Of a DNA stretch of 64,000 nucleotides, positions 48,736 through 60,505 are shown in pieces. This DNA comes from Rhyacophila brunnea (taxonomy: Eukaryota > Arthropoda > Insecta > Trichoptera > Rhyacophilidae). The stretch lies in contig JAGYXB010001793.1 in assembly GCA_022495005.1 (NCBI GenBank), forward strand, positions 2,728,001-2,792,000, given 5' to 3'. Each line of letters begins with the position of its first letter. Position 1 is the first letter of the stretch. The notes beneath the pieces are model-generated. The model made no database searches. It had not been told where the DNA came from and saw only the letters and a program-made list of their open reading frames with translations. The position numbers and the translations under genes are program-made.

Positions 48736-48998
48736 TAATTTTTGTTATTTTTTTTCGTTCGATGCATAGCGAATACACGCAATACGTAATAGTTTATTGT
48801 TATAGAAAATACATAATTTGGAAAAACGATACAAAACAAACTTTCATCCAAACGTCATAATTGTATTTGACAACCCCACCTATAAATCGTGTTAGTACCT
48901 AACATTAACCTTGACTTAATCATAAACTGGTCGCGTTACCATGGCAACATTTGAAACACCTCTGAGGACACAAATATTAGATTCAATGTGCATGCGTC
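48736..48998. other. Spacer
   Basis: No gene is seen. Confidence 0.45.
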
Positions 48999-49081
48999 AT
49001 AGGCGGACCATTAGCTCAAAAGATAAGAGCACTCACCGGATAGTGAAAAACGTGAGGTTCAAGTCCCACTTGACCTACCCT
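48999..49081 (+). other. tRNA-like sequence (pseudogene or SINE head)
   Basis: ATTAGCTCAAAAGATAAGAG (A-box/D-arm-like), TCAC/GTGA anticodon-arm-like stem, and GTGAGGTTCAAGTCCCAC (B-box, T-arm) occur in tRNA order and spacing. Acceptor ends TAGG.../...CCTA pair only partly and the putative anticodon loop is irregular (6 nt). A functional tRNA is unlikely. The T-run at 49082-49086 could terminate pol III. A decayed tRNA gene or SINE head is more likely. Confidence 0.5.
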
Positions 49082-50189
49082 TTTTATCTTGTATTTTATT
49101 AAATAGCTGTGTTTTATGAGGTTTTTTAAAAATATAATATATAAAATATTTGCATTTGCAAAAATATGCTTTATAAATGAGTTTAATATGAGATTAGTAT
49201 TCGCAAAAAATGCGATATTAGTTTTACTTGACAATCTTCCTATAAAGCGTATAAATAAATGATGACAACTGTCACTTAATAACCTTGCGGGAATCAATCT
49301 ATTACTGGATGAAAGCCTCTCCATGCCGATACCATTCCTCTCGGTCCTGTGTGTTGCATTACAAAAACAACGCTATAGAAATGTAAATTATACCAATTTT
49401 AGCTTATTACAGATATAGTTATTACATCTTTATTTATATTTTTGTCAAAGACTGTTTATTTATTTTTTATTATAAAGATATTCGATTTAAAAATAAAACA
49501 CAAATATTCACTCTATATGAAAAATAAAATATAATAATTGATATATCGAATAGAAAAATGATTATTTAATGCATACCTGATACACATGCGATTTGAATAT
49601 TATATTTTATAGTTGCAAACACTTGCTAATAAGATGTAGGTATCAAACAGTATAGGGGGGATACGTTCGATAAGTGAAATTTAGCGATCAATGGAGGACT
49701 TGAATACCAAAATAATTTAAAATATGAAAATGCTTTTTTAATAAAAATAAATAAAATTAATAACAAAATAAACGTCTTGCATAAAATAAACGTAAAATAA
49801 CTTTGCAATAATTTGAAAAAAAATAAGATTAATTTGTATCCGCGTTACATAAAAGAATTTACATAGTTTCCCCTGGTTGGTTACAGGAATTATATAAAAG
49901 TTATCGTACGTACGTGATTTCACTCATTATGAAAATTCCTGATACGTGTCAAATACATATCAATGTCAAATATTATCAGTATAAACACAATTATCATTGA
50001 TTTAACGAATTGAGGTGATTTAGTTTTTTTTTACTTTTACTTCTTACTCATGTAAGTACGTATTCGTCTTTTATAAACCTTATGTAGACATAAACATTTG
50101 AGTGACTATTGTAGGAATTGTAGATTGTAGGAAAAAGAAGTTTGTTGAAACAATCAAATCCAAAGTCAAATATATATTGAAACCTTATT
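49082..50189. other. AT-rich spacer
   Basis: No gene is seen. The 102-codon minus frame at 49016-49324 overlaps the tRNA-like sequence, is AT-driven and is rejected. Confidence 0.5.
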
Positions 50190-50470
50190 CAAGTAATCAA
50201 AGATCTGGTGTGCGAGAGGAGAGAGAACAATGGATACAGGGAGAGTATCGTGAATCCGAGGCAGTCGGGAATTGCATCGCTTATCTCATTGCGCATTGCA
50301 CAACACGTGGCCGTATGGCCTGCCACGGTCCCTGGCCTTCGCCAACATTATTTATCGATACATTCGCCTTCCTGGCATCGGGATGGGACCCACCGAGATC
50401 TGATTCCCCTGCGAATAAAATGTATTTGCGTTATTAATGTACGACAAACACCATAAATATGACCTGCGGA
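50190..50470. other. GC-rich island with overlapping open frames
   Basis: A compact GC-richer block. Two plus-strand frames stay open through it (50102-50437, 111 codons; 50208-50456, 82 codons). Both are rich in Arg/Gly/Pro/Ser, but neither shows a known motif, and having two open frames suggests absence of stops from base composition rather than coding. Candidate exon or conserved element. Confidence 0.38.
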
Positions 50471-52200
50471 AAACCTTCAGTCACGTGATGCTCATTTTAA
50501 ACATGTCCATCTTGTTCGATGTGCAATACCATTATTAAACTCGTGGCTGTATAAAAACTTTAGTACATTCAGCTTTGATGGAATCCATTTTATTATTGTA
50601 TTTCCATACAGTGAACATACGGTCGGTGAGCATTGTAAGAATACGAATAGTATTCGTTTATTACACAGACGAGACATGTCAAATGAAAATTGTACAATGA
50701 TGCAATTTAAATAAAATGGGTCATTACTTACCTACAATCCGTATTCGATGAATCACATGTTAGGTGCTATTACGGAATCAGAATACATTCGATTATACTT
50801 ATAATATATTTTCAAGTTTTAAATTTAGAATCCATGTTTAAAAAGGTAGTAAAAAGTTTTATATTATGAACTAAAAGCTTGTTCGATGGTAGATAATTTT
50901 ATCGTACATGTAAAAACAGATGAACAAAGCAAATGAAAATGCGTTGTTGTCATTCTGCCATTCTCATTATGCACTAAAAAAATAGTTATTGATTAAATTA
51001 AGTATACCTACGTATTATTTATTGTGGTGATTACTTAAGATACAGAAAAACATTTTGTATAGTATAAAAAGTTTTGTAAGATATATGTGGAAATTATACA
51101 TTTACATAGATAAGACATTTTCCTTGGCAGTAGTACTAAAATATAATGATATATGGTACCTACTTACCAACTTTATAAACGAATTTCAAGCAATATTTTT
51201 GTAATATTTTATATGAAGCACCTCCTGCAATATATATGCCAGCTTAAAATTCCTAATAATTAACAAGAATTTAGATAGTTTTTATACATCCTTGCCTGAA
51301 ATATTTTCTTTAAATAAGAAAATCAAAACAACATATTTTATAGCATTACGTTTGTATGCTTATCATGAAGATAATTCTATACAATATTTTTCAATGCTTT
51401 TAATAAAAAAATGATCTGATGCATTAGGGGATTATTATTGTAATTTTACAATAATTGTTTTACATTAGTACTGCACTACATTAATTAATGGTTATAATAA
51501 CTCATTTAAAATTAAGTTAGTGATTTAAAAAAAATTGGTAAATATTTATAGCTGTAAAAAGCTTCAAGACGTACATAAATCTAAATAGGATCCATTCCAT
51601 CTATACCTACTTATAATGAACATTAATAATATGTGACAAACTTTCAATGAGTACATTTTTTATCATTTGATATGATTGTATATACATTATGAATGATAAT
51701 ATTCATTTGAAAAGGATCAAGATGCATCAACATTAACGGTAATTTGAGTTCAACCATCGCATTGCTTATATCGACAAAATAATCTCATAAGCTGCTTACT
51801 AATTTAGCAAGGGAGCTTATAATAACGGGACGATGCTGATTGCTAAATGATAATTAACCACATTGTTTCAATCACTCCTATTACAGTTTATCGCAAATTC
51901 ATTTAGCTGAATATTGAAGTGGACCTGTCAATGATTAATTACCTATATTCATATACCTAGCGAAGCTACACAAAATAGATTTGTCTATGTTAAATTATAT
52001 TTTGGTTATAATTTTATTATCGTTACATCCTATATACGATATTTTATCGAGTTAAACTGGATATATTGTTTATTTAATTTTTATGATATCCTACTTATAA
52101 ATTAAAACAGATACATATTGTACGAAGAAACTATGGAATAAAAAACTCAAAACAATATAAGCACCTACCTATTATTATTTTAAGTTTAAACTTTTATTGA
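50471..52200. other. AT-rich stretch
   Basis: No gene is seen. The patches at 50480-50700 and 51820-51950 contain several TAATTA/ATTTA words in more complex sequence and might be regulatory, without firm support. Confidence 0.45.
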
Positions 52201-52830
52201 TTTTTTTGGTTTATTGATTTAGTACTACAATATGTCATAAACATAATGTTACATTTTGCGTAACTATTATACAGTAACTTTTAAAATATTAACGTTCAAT
52301 TATTTACAAAAGTTTTATAATTTTATTTAATGTCGATTTAGTAGCACAACGACGTCAATTAAAAATGAAAATTGTTATATCTAAACCAAATATTTGCAGT
52401 GTATTTCTGTATCTTTTAAAATCTATAAAGTTTAATTCTAAAGTTTTAATGAATTATCTGTTTTTTTTTTAAATTTAGAACCATAGTGACGTGTGTTAAA
52501 AATACAACGTTATAATTTAACCAAATAATCGCAGTGTACTTAATTAATAAATGCAGTAACTTGAGAAGTTATTAAGTTTAGTTATCTATTAATTTTTTAT
52601 TCAATTCTGTTTGTTGATTTAGTTCCATACTGTGGTGTATACAAAGGCAAGGTTACATTTTAACCAAACAATCGCAGTGTAAGTAATAGATCTAAAATTA
52701 ATATTTAGAGTTACTTTGGAATTTTAATAATCTACAATTTGTTTTGGTGTTAGTTGATTTAGTAACTCAATTTTATGTTACATTTTAACCAAATAGTCGC
52801 AATGTAACTAATAAATTTAATATAAGTAGT
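52201..52830 (+). repeat. Five-unit diverged tandem repeat
   Basis: Units begin with (G)ATTTAGT at about 52216, 52335, 52472 (as AATTTAGA), 52615 and 52755, giving periods of 119, 137, 143 and 140 bp. Four units carry a conserved core ACCAAAtAaTcGCAGTGTA at 52385, 52520, 52663 and 52788. It is often preceded by GTTACATTTTA or GTTATAATTTA and followed by a TAAT-containing stretch. The core is better kept than the spacer. No frame is present. The array abuts a GC-balanced island. Confidence 0.72.
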
Positions 52831-53010
52831 AAGTGACCGGCGATCTCCGTCGAGAGGGAAACATTAGGTTTACAATGTGAGTTGACTCGAGGCCCAACAA
52901 AAACTCGTCGAGCACTCTACCCATCGGCCATTGATTGCACTAGGTATACATGATTCTGCCGGGCGGCGATTGCTATGTCGTTGTCTTGTTGTTATGAAGG
53001 GAACTCATAT
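52831..53010. other. GC-balanced island beside the tandem array
   Basis: GACCGGCGATCTCCGTCGAG and TGCCGGGCGGCGATTGCTAT mark a block of about 170 bp distinct from its AT-rich surroundings. No coding or repeat signature is seen. Its adjacency to the array is noted. Confidence 0.4.
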
Positions 53011-53250
53011 TACTTATGTACCACCAGAGAGGCAAACTTTTTGAATATATTATATAATATCGGAATTACATTTACTTGATAAACTGTATAAAAATTAAAA
53101 CATACCGAGTGAACAAAAATGTTGTTGAAAAATATGACAGTTACTTAATTAAAGTAAGAAGAACTTTTTCTATGATTTCATAGCATACGATAAAAAAGAC
53201 TCCACAACGGTAAAATTTTATTATAACGCCATGAAATTACTAGTATTTTA
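53011..53250. other. AT-rich spacer
   Basis: No gene is seen. Confidence 0.5.
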
Positions 53251-53413
53251 TATTGTTGTTTAATTTAATAAAACGCATTTTTTGTAGTACTTATTCCACT
53301 TTTAATCAATAAATTAGGACCGGTTTCGTACGCCTCCGAGGGACATTTTCAACTCGAGTTAAAAGTGGAATAAGTACTACAAAAAATGCGTCTTATTAAA
53401 TTAAACAACAATA
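53251..53413. mobile_element. Palindromic MITE, 54-bp arms
   Basis: The left arm 53251-53304 (from TATTGTTGTTTAATTTAATA through TAGTACTTATTCCACTTTTAA) is repeated inverted at 53360-53413 with one mismatch. The loop of about 55 bp is GC-richer (GGACCGGTTTCGTACGCCTC). If the outermost TA on each side is the target, a Tc1/mariner-type origin is possible. No other copy is in the window. The near-identity of the arms suggests a recent element or one kept by gene conversion. Confidence 0.78.
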
Positions 53414-54290
53414 CAATGCAGTTCCACCAGATTTGGCAGTTAACAAAATAAAAAAATTACTAGTATATGCCTACGTATTAGTAATAATATAGTTATGGGC
53501 TTTCTTAGATCGCACTTAGGAAGGGTTGATAATAATATAAATAGTAACTCAAATATTTTTTATTTAAAAAAACTTTGTTTTAAAATATGTATTAAAATAA
53601 AAAAGTGACTTAAAGCGATAGTGGTCTGAAGTTGCTGATTATTAAACATTACGATTTTCATCCTAAAATGGGGCATATGAGCCTCCATGACGAGGGTTAA
53701 TATAATGTTGATATAATTTTTACGAAGAATGATTGTTACCTTATTCACTCAATCTACTGTGTAGATGCATTGGATCAAACATCATATTATTCATTTTGAA
53801 AGACGAAAGATTAGAACATCACACGCGACTTTAAAAACAGATAACACACATCTAGTTAAACTGACAATTTAATCATGATGATAACTCTCTATGACAGTAT
53901 TAGTAATAACTACATCTTCAATTGAAACAATGCAAATTTGATTAAGATATATACATATGAGCATTCAATTTAGTTTATCTAGAATATTATGATCTGTATT
54001 ACTCGTATGTTAGACTTCATTCAATTTTTATTATAAATTATCCACATTCTGACGTTTCTATTACGTTAATAATTTTAATTTATTACGAAGTGTAAGTATG
54101 CACATTAATGCTCCCATAGTTGATCATTGTATTTGAATTACTTTGTACAAGTTTTTATTTATATGTTGTAGTAACAAACGTCATTTAAATTTGTAAATTG
54201 TGTAAATATGACGTATAATGATATAATAATTATCTTCATATGCTGATTATTAATTACAACGAATCTTTCATATACAACCTCTGTGAACAG
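53414..54290. other. AT-rich spacer
   Basis: No gene is seen. Confidence 0.5.
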
Positions 54291-54685
54291 TTAAATACAT
54301 CTGTTCGTTTCAGGACAAGATTCAGTCGAATCATTTTTTAATTTATCCCATTCGCAGTATTGAGCTCGGTCCAGGAATGACAATTTTGGGATGTGCAGCT
54401 CTGGGCCTGGTTTTTGTGGCTCTTCCTCGGCTGCAGACGAGGCCTCCCCCGCCCGGCGCACTCTCTCATCGCCCCCTTCGACTCCGCGCCCGAAGAAACC
54501 GGCGAACATCCACTTTTTTAGAAGGACGACATACAGAAGTATGATTAATTCCTTTGTCGCAATAGAGAGACTCTCGCTGGGCTTTGGCGCAGTTATGATT
54601 GAGCCGCGCGACAGTCTTTCAAATTTAGTTGTTATGCCCGACGCAAAAACATGAGTGATGGGATTTATAAAATTAATATATATTC
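54291..54685 (-). CDS. Candidate coding exon, unidentified
   Basis: I do not recognise a family. The minus strand is open for about 131 codons, from an in-frame TGA near 54686 to TAA at 54293-54291. The central part (about 54610-54350) is GC-rich with many G/C third positions, unlike chance frames in this window. It reads a hydrophobic stretch (ELIILLYVVLLKKW), FAGFFGRGVEGGDERVRR, an acidic Ala/Glu segment, then PGPELHIPKLSFLDRAQ. The first Met is at 54509 if it starts internally. The only AG upstream that could be an acceptor is near 54624, with a poor pyrimidine tract, and no clear GT donor is seen. The opposite strand is also open (54391-54654). It could instead be a conserved regulatory island. 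Confidence 0.35.
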
Positions 54686-56349
54686 ACAACAAAAAATATA
54701 TGTTTTAATTTAAAATTACCCTGCATCAAAATGAATACTAAAGCTATTATGAATAAAATATTCACATTTAAAAAAAAGTACGTACTTTCATAATGTAAAT
54801 GGATTTTGATAATCAAAATACACTAAATCTAAGATTAAAAGTTTATCAAGACTCCAACTTAGCATTGATATGATTTATCTGTCAATGTATGCACTGATTA
54901 AAATCAATAAAAACTCTTAGTGGCAAGAGGAGAGCTGAAAATATGATGAGCCTGGAAAAATCTGACGCCGAGACCTCCAGGCATCTGGGATAAGACTTGT
55001 TTCTGGTAATAGATTCAATAGCAGAGCTTCCAGGAGACAAACTCGCAAATACATCATAAGCTGAATACCCGATGTGCATATAATACGAGTGGGTATTCAT
55101 TATGAAATCTAAATAACTGAGAACATTATCGAGATTTACTTAACTGTATGTCTTTCCTAGACAATAATTGTCTGTTATCCATCAAACCGATGAAAGCATG
55201 AATTGAGACACTATCTGTGACTCTCTAGGGCTGTTGTATTGTGATTTTGTCACTGTAGTTTAGATTGAATATGTTCATATTGTAGTCTAAAACCTGGCGG
55301 TTTCCATCCATGTATTGAATGTTAGGCACCTATTTAATAACTGTGCCATGAAAAATTTTAAGCAAAGTTGTGATGAGAGTATCTCAGAAGCAACCTCATA
55401 TGACCTTGTCATTGGTGTGCATGGTAATGTTACAATATTTTTAGTTGTAGTGCATATGTTTAAATAATATCTACTTTATTCATTGACAAGAAAATTTTTC
55501 TTGATTTTAACGAAGCTTAAAATTAATTGATAAACCTATCATTATGAAGCTCTTTGAATCTACCAAGAGAATAATTTCACAATAGTATAATGTATACTTA
55601 TTGCAGTATTGTGTTTATTATTTATTATATAAGATTATAATATTAGACAAAGTTGAAGATAAAATTATAGAATTAGTTGCACTGTCATTTACGCTCGTCC
55701 CATGGCTATTGAGTCGCACAATATGCAATGATTCAAACTCCTATATTATACTGTCATTAGAATTATAATATACAATGAAGCAATATACCAAATTATATTA
55801 TTGTTTTCATATTAAGGTATACGTACTTATTAGTGGGAACGTGTTATATATTTTGTCAGTCTTCAGCCTCTTATTTAAATTGTGGAAAATATTTAAAATT
55901 AAAAACATCCGGAACGTACAAAGATTTCGTTATTGTCATATATTTATTTGAGAGCAAAATTAATAGGTTTTTTTATGAATTGGAATTTAAAGATGGTGGT
56001 TTTCTTGTTATTTAAATAATATGTAATACTATGTTGAGTCCGTATAAGTACCCACTTGTCCAATACGTGAATACTTACATTTAAATTCAATATCGAAAAT
56101 CCATCTGACGTTTCATCTTTTACTATTTATTTTATACAGGGTTATTAAGGTTTAGATTAATAAAATATGATATTTAGATACTTATTGTTAACATTTATCT
56201 AGTCAATAGGCAACTAATAGTGGTACCACGTTTATATAGTTACTTTATTTTCATCATTGTAGCAAAATGTTTTTCTCTCTCAAGCCTATGCATGTACATT
56301 GAAGAGAAATAAAAACAAAAGAAACCTTTGTGCGCAGAGTAAATTGAAC
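54686..56349. other. AT-rich stretch with one GC-balanced patch
   Basis: At 54880-55110 a minus-strand frame of 72 codons has balanced residues (VFASLSPGSSAIESITRNKS), but no motif is recognised. It lies 200 bp upstream, same strand, of the candidate exon and could be a second exon; unproven. The rest is AT-rich. Confidence 0.4.
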
Positions 56350-56585
56350 AAAATATAGACAGGTCTTGTAGGACTGGACCGTGGCGGATGCTTAATGCTG
56401 ATAAATAATCATATCATTACGGACACGAATCGCAAAACTTCTCCATTTGTTATTTTGCATCAAGATGCGACGGTTTTGTAAGATCGCGCAATAAGCATTC
56501 AAAATAAAAAACACAAACACATCGGCCCTACAATATTCAATTTAAATGCACAATAAGATTAATTTATAAATTATTTTTAAGACTT
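56350..56585. other. GC-balanced candidate island
   Basis: The complex block near 56360-56510 (for example GACTGGACCGTGGCGGATGC) has no repeat or coding signature. Confidence 0.35.
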
Positions 56586-56690
56586 AACACAATCACTGCT
56601 GACCTTTTAAATACCACATTTAAATAACACGTTAATTATATATAATGGCAAATTACTCCAAACGTGCCAGTCGCGGTGTAAGCATTAAAT
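56586..56690 (-). repeat. Repeat C, copy 2
   Basis: It matches 45281-45366 through CACTGCTGACCTTTTAAATA, CACATTTAAATAACACGTTA and GCGGTGTAAGCATTAAAT, with an extra block of about 15 bp. The strand is given to agree with copy 1's open frame, which is broken here. Confidence 0.6.
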
Positions 56691-58784
56691 AATTTAATAT
56701 ACTTGTACACGAAGATAGGAGTGTAGTAAGCGTTATTACTAATATTATGACATTTAAATCTTTGAGTAGAATCAAACACAATATGCCCACCATTAATGTT
56801 ATTATATTGAATTTAAATTGATTTAAATTTTTGTACTATTCGATTCGAATCGTTTAGAGTCCCAGAATTCAGCAGTTGGTATCTTCACTAGCACCATGGA
56901 ATTTCGGCTACATGCTGATTGTGTGTATTTGATTTTGCTGTATCATAATTCACCATGAAATGTCTTACCGGAAAAATGCGTTGTTAGTGAAGAATTGTAA
57001 AGGCAAGACAGTAATATTACAATTTTTTAAATAAATAATAGTATTAATTTGATAGATACGACTTTATACTTAAAACGCCAAATATTTCGCTACGAGTATT
57101 TTGATCAAACTCATTTGGCTGAACTTTTATAGCAGTCATTTCTAATAAGGTATGTTTCTGAAGCTCTCCAAGTTTGTTCTTACAAAATTAAGGAGAAGCT
57201 TTCGAATGTGGGATTATTTTTTTAATATTTAATTTCTTGATTTTTTTACAATGATTAGCTCTAAAGTATTCATTTGGTCATTGTGTGGATGTTTAGGTTA
57301 GATACAATGAATATAACGTTAAACAAATGTGTGCCTTAGAATTAGGTTCATAGATTGAAAAATCACCTGGCCGACGGGACCAACATCCAAACCCTACAGA
57401 TCCATATAGTGCAAAGCTGTAAATTTGAACTAAATAGATGGAAAAAATAACTTTGATAATGCTAAAAATGAGCTTTATTTAGTCGTGGCACTCATCTAGT
57501 TTCATAAACATGCGAGCATTTGGAAATCCACAGGTCCTGTGGGTGAGCATGGTGCTAAGTAATTTAAAAAATGAGGCATAAGCCAAGGATTGCCGAATGC
57601 TCGCGTATTAAATATCTAAAAACATACCACTGCCATGACGAAGTAAAAATTATCTAAAAATTGATTGTCCGTTTCACTAATGAAATAGTGAATTTTATTT
57701 AACAGCTTTTTTCAATAATCAATTTGTATTAAAATCTATGATTAATATAAGTAATGACATATCTATTTTGTTAACATTTTTTATTAAATAAACATATTTC
57801 TAATGAGTGAATACCTACTTGTAGAATTTATAGAATTTTGGTCATTAGTAATTGGAATAAAAAAATAATAAAAATAAAATTCTTGAATAATAAACAACAA
57901 CACTTATTGCTGATATTTTTATGCTTTTTTATTCATTTTTAAGAGTAGCATTAAATGACTGGGTACTTATGTGTAAAATCAATTTAATTATCGGTGGTTG
58001 CAATTAATCTTCAAGAAAAAAAACATGTAACTAAGCTCATTTATATTATTATTTCATTAAAAACGACATCAATTATATTAGTTATCAAGCAAATTTGCAT
58101 TTAAATGTGCTTTAATTGTTTCGTATCGCACTATTTAATTATGGGATATTTTTCACAGCACTTTATAGCAAAACATAAAATTAATACACACAAAGAATAA
58201 AAGTAGTTTGACCTATACCCACTACTGTTTGCATTCACAATGCAGTTGAGTTGTAAAGCAGTGTATTTATATAGAATGATAATTTGTAATTAAATACATG
58301 ATTTCAAAGTGACAAATTGAGTGATTTGAGTTGCATTGCATCGAAAACCGAACACTTGAGTTGCATAATAAATGTTCTTACGATTTACTGACCGAGCAGT
58401 GTGGTATTTTCAAAATAAAAAAATAATACACGCGTAATCATAGGTAATGGTGTTGCTAATTATGTATGTTACTTGAGAGAAACAAGTAATTAATTATTAT
58501 TCTACTGCAAAAGCCGGTAAAGGCAAAAGCGCCTGTGCAGTTCAGCAGAACAGCATCTAGGCTCATTGGCCATTATTGCACTTTTGCGTGAATTTGTAAT
58601 ATAATAAAATAAAATTAATTGGGTTATGTAGTCTATAATATAATAAACGTTATAACCGCATTTTAACGATGATTTTATTATTTCAATATTTTATGCATTC
58701 ATTATTTACTGTGATTTATAACAATTTATATAAGTAGGTAAGTTTAAAAGAAAAACAAATTAAAATCTGATAACAGGTATATTT
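56691..58784. other. AT-rich stretch with one balanced patch
   Basis: No gene is seen. The patch at about 58500-58610 (AAAGCCGGTAAAGGCAAAAG...) is complex and non-repetitive here, so it is a candidate conserved element. Confidence 0.45.
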
Positions 58785-59250
58785 TTATTACAACGTTTTT
58801 ATTAGCTCGTATTCTTATTTTTCCGGTGGTTTTCATCCAGTACAAATATTGCAATAGATTTTTAACTAACTTCCCGACTAGCTAGACATTTGAAACGTTT
58901 ATAATATATCAGAACACGATGCCAAAGCATTTTTTAATACTTTTTGCCATCTTTAAGTAGAATTGAATTCATTTTCAGTTAATTCTGTTTTGTATGAAAA
59001 GTTATTTCGGAAGAAATCCGTAATCCAATCCACTATTATTGGTTGCTAAGTGGGTGGTCCTAGCAACTAAATTATTAATATATACGTGCGTTACTATGGA
59101 AATCAAAATGACATTTTAGTATTTTATATTTGTTTGTTTGTTTTTTATTTACTTCATATCAAGTACAAGTTTGAACATATTGAGCATAATAATTCAACAT
59201 AAAATTTAAATACGTTGTATATAAAAAGGTCTTTTTTTATCTTGTAATTA
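58785..59250 (-). repeat. Repeat B, copy 3 (minus strand)
   Basis: The inverse of copy 1 over nearly its whole length: GTATTCTTATTTTTCCGGTG, GACTAGCTAGACATTTGAAA, CATCTTTAAGTAGAATTGAA, TTGGTTGCTAAG, GCGTTACTATGGAAATC, then TTTTATCTTGTAATTA at the end. It confirms that the middle block missing from copy 2 belongs to the family. Confidence 0.75.
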
Positions 59251-59683
59251 TTAATAACTATATTATACATAATTATAGGTAAGTATATAAAATATCGATT
59301 TCGTGTTTTTCAATTTTCTGAATCGAAAATATTTTACAATATACGAAAATATAAAATAATAATGTTGCGCAGAAATATATTGTGAAAAAGCCAATTGGCA
59401 ATATGATATTATGCACTATTAGGGCACTAAATAATAAAAATAACTTAAATCATAATATCGAGAATTAATAGAAGGATGGAATAAGACTTTTAGAAGAAAA
59501 CTGTGATAGAAACCAAGGTTTAAATTAAACTGTAATGCAATCGAAAAAAAATTAGATTTTTTGTGTATAGTAAACGTATCAAATTAATATAAAAAATGCC
59601 ACACAAACTGATTATAAATAAGGTTAGTATTGTGCTATATTAAATAATAGAAATATTATTGTGTGGTATTGGCCAATATATTA
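59251..59683. other. AT-rich spacer
   Basis: No gene is seen. Confidence 0.45.
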
Positions 59684-59698
59684 AAGCCAGCCCTGTAC
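59684..59698 (-). mobile_element. Orphan hAT-like end
   Basis: The minus strand reads CAGGGCTGGCTTTAATATAT from 59698, a hAT-type terminus (CAGGGCYGGC..TTAA). No partner end or duplication was found. It could be coincidence or a broken copy. Confidence 0.35.
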
Positions 59699-60433
59699 TG
59701 TCCTGAACCAGTTGTAGTAGGTAATGAAAACTGCCTCCCTTCTTAGCATGAGGCACAATTGAAACGTAACGATAAAATAAGTAAGCCCTACCAGACATCA
59801 ATATTTTATATTGGGTCGTCAAAACGTTCGGTCTTACTTTATTGCTGGTTTTATTGATGTTTATGGGGATCGTTTATATATTTTTGATAATTGAAAAGAT
59901 GGCTGAATCTCGCAAAAGGGTGTGTAAGTTTTGTACCTACATCAATAAAGGAACATAAAATATTATCTAGCCGAGTATTAAATAGCTTTCACTGTCGTAA
60001 TATTAATTGAATTAGTGCGGAACATGCTAATTATAATAACTACATATACATATAACGGCCCTAATGGAATGAAAAATATGTATTATAACTAAAAACAAAA
60101 AATCATGCATTTAAGGGTTAGTTAAAATGATGTGATGACCTACTTAATTGATTTTTTTTATTTAATCAACACCTGGAATAAAAAAAATACATATGAAGGC
60201 AAAAATAGTGCTAAACTACAATATAAAGTGGTTAAAGAATAACTTTAATGCCGCAGTAAGAAATCTAACTGCATACTTTTTCAAAAAAAGTCTCTTCAAT
60301 ACATTTTCGTGAAAACAATACTATTATATCTTATTATATGTTTAGACGTCTATTTTAAATAGATAAGATAATTGCTGCGACGTAAACATTATGCACAGTT
60401 GGTAGTGAATATCTAAATTTGTATCATTATTCT
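59699..60433. other. AT-rich spacer
   Basis: No gene is seen. Confidence 0.5.
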
Positions 60434-60505
60434 ACTAGTTCAGTGCGTAAGGCACTGAGTTCTCAACCGAGAGCTACGGGTTTGATCCCGGTGAGGTCAC
60501 AATAC
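60434..60505 (+). mobile_element. tRNA-like SINE head or tRNA pseudogene
   Basis: TAGTTCAGTGCGTAAGGCAC (A-box/D-arm) and ACGGGTTTGATCCCGGT (B-box with a good CGGG/CCCG stem) are spaced as in tRNA. The acceptor stem does not pair and no CCA-proximal symmetry is seen. It is probably the head of a tRNA-derived SINE with its body downstream (to about 60560). No target duplication was identified. Confidence 0.58.

Noticed and set aside
48999..49081. Functional tRNA gene
   Set aside because: Irregular anticodon loop and poor acceptor pairing; kept only as tRNA-like.
49016..49324. 102-codon minus-strand frame
   Set aside because: Overlaps a tRNA-like sequence on the other strand and is AT-driven.
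50102..50437. 111-codon plus-strand frame as a gene
   Set aside because: A second overlapping frame is equally open and no motif is seen; reported only as a GC-rich island.
53300..53365. Hammerhead ribozyme in the loop of the palindrome
   Set aside because: A GAAAC-type word occurs on the minus strand but the conserved CUGAUGA core is missing.
59684..59830. Complete hAT element at this site
   Set aside because: Only one terminus-like word is found, with no partner end or 8-bp duplication.
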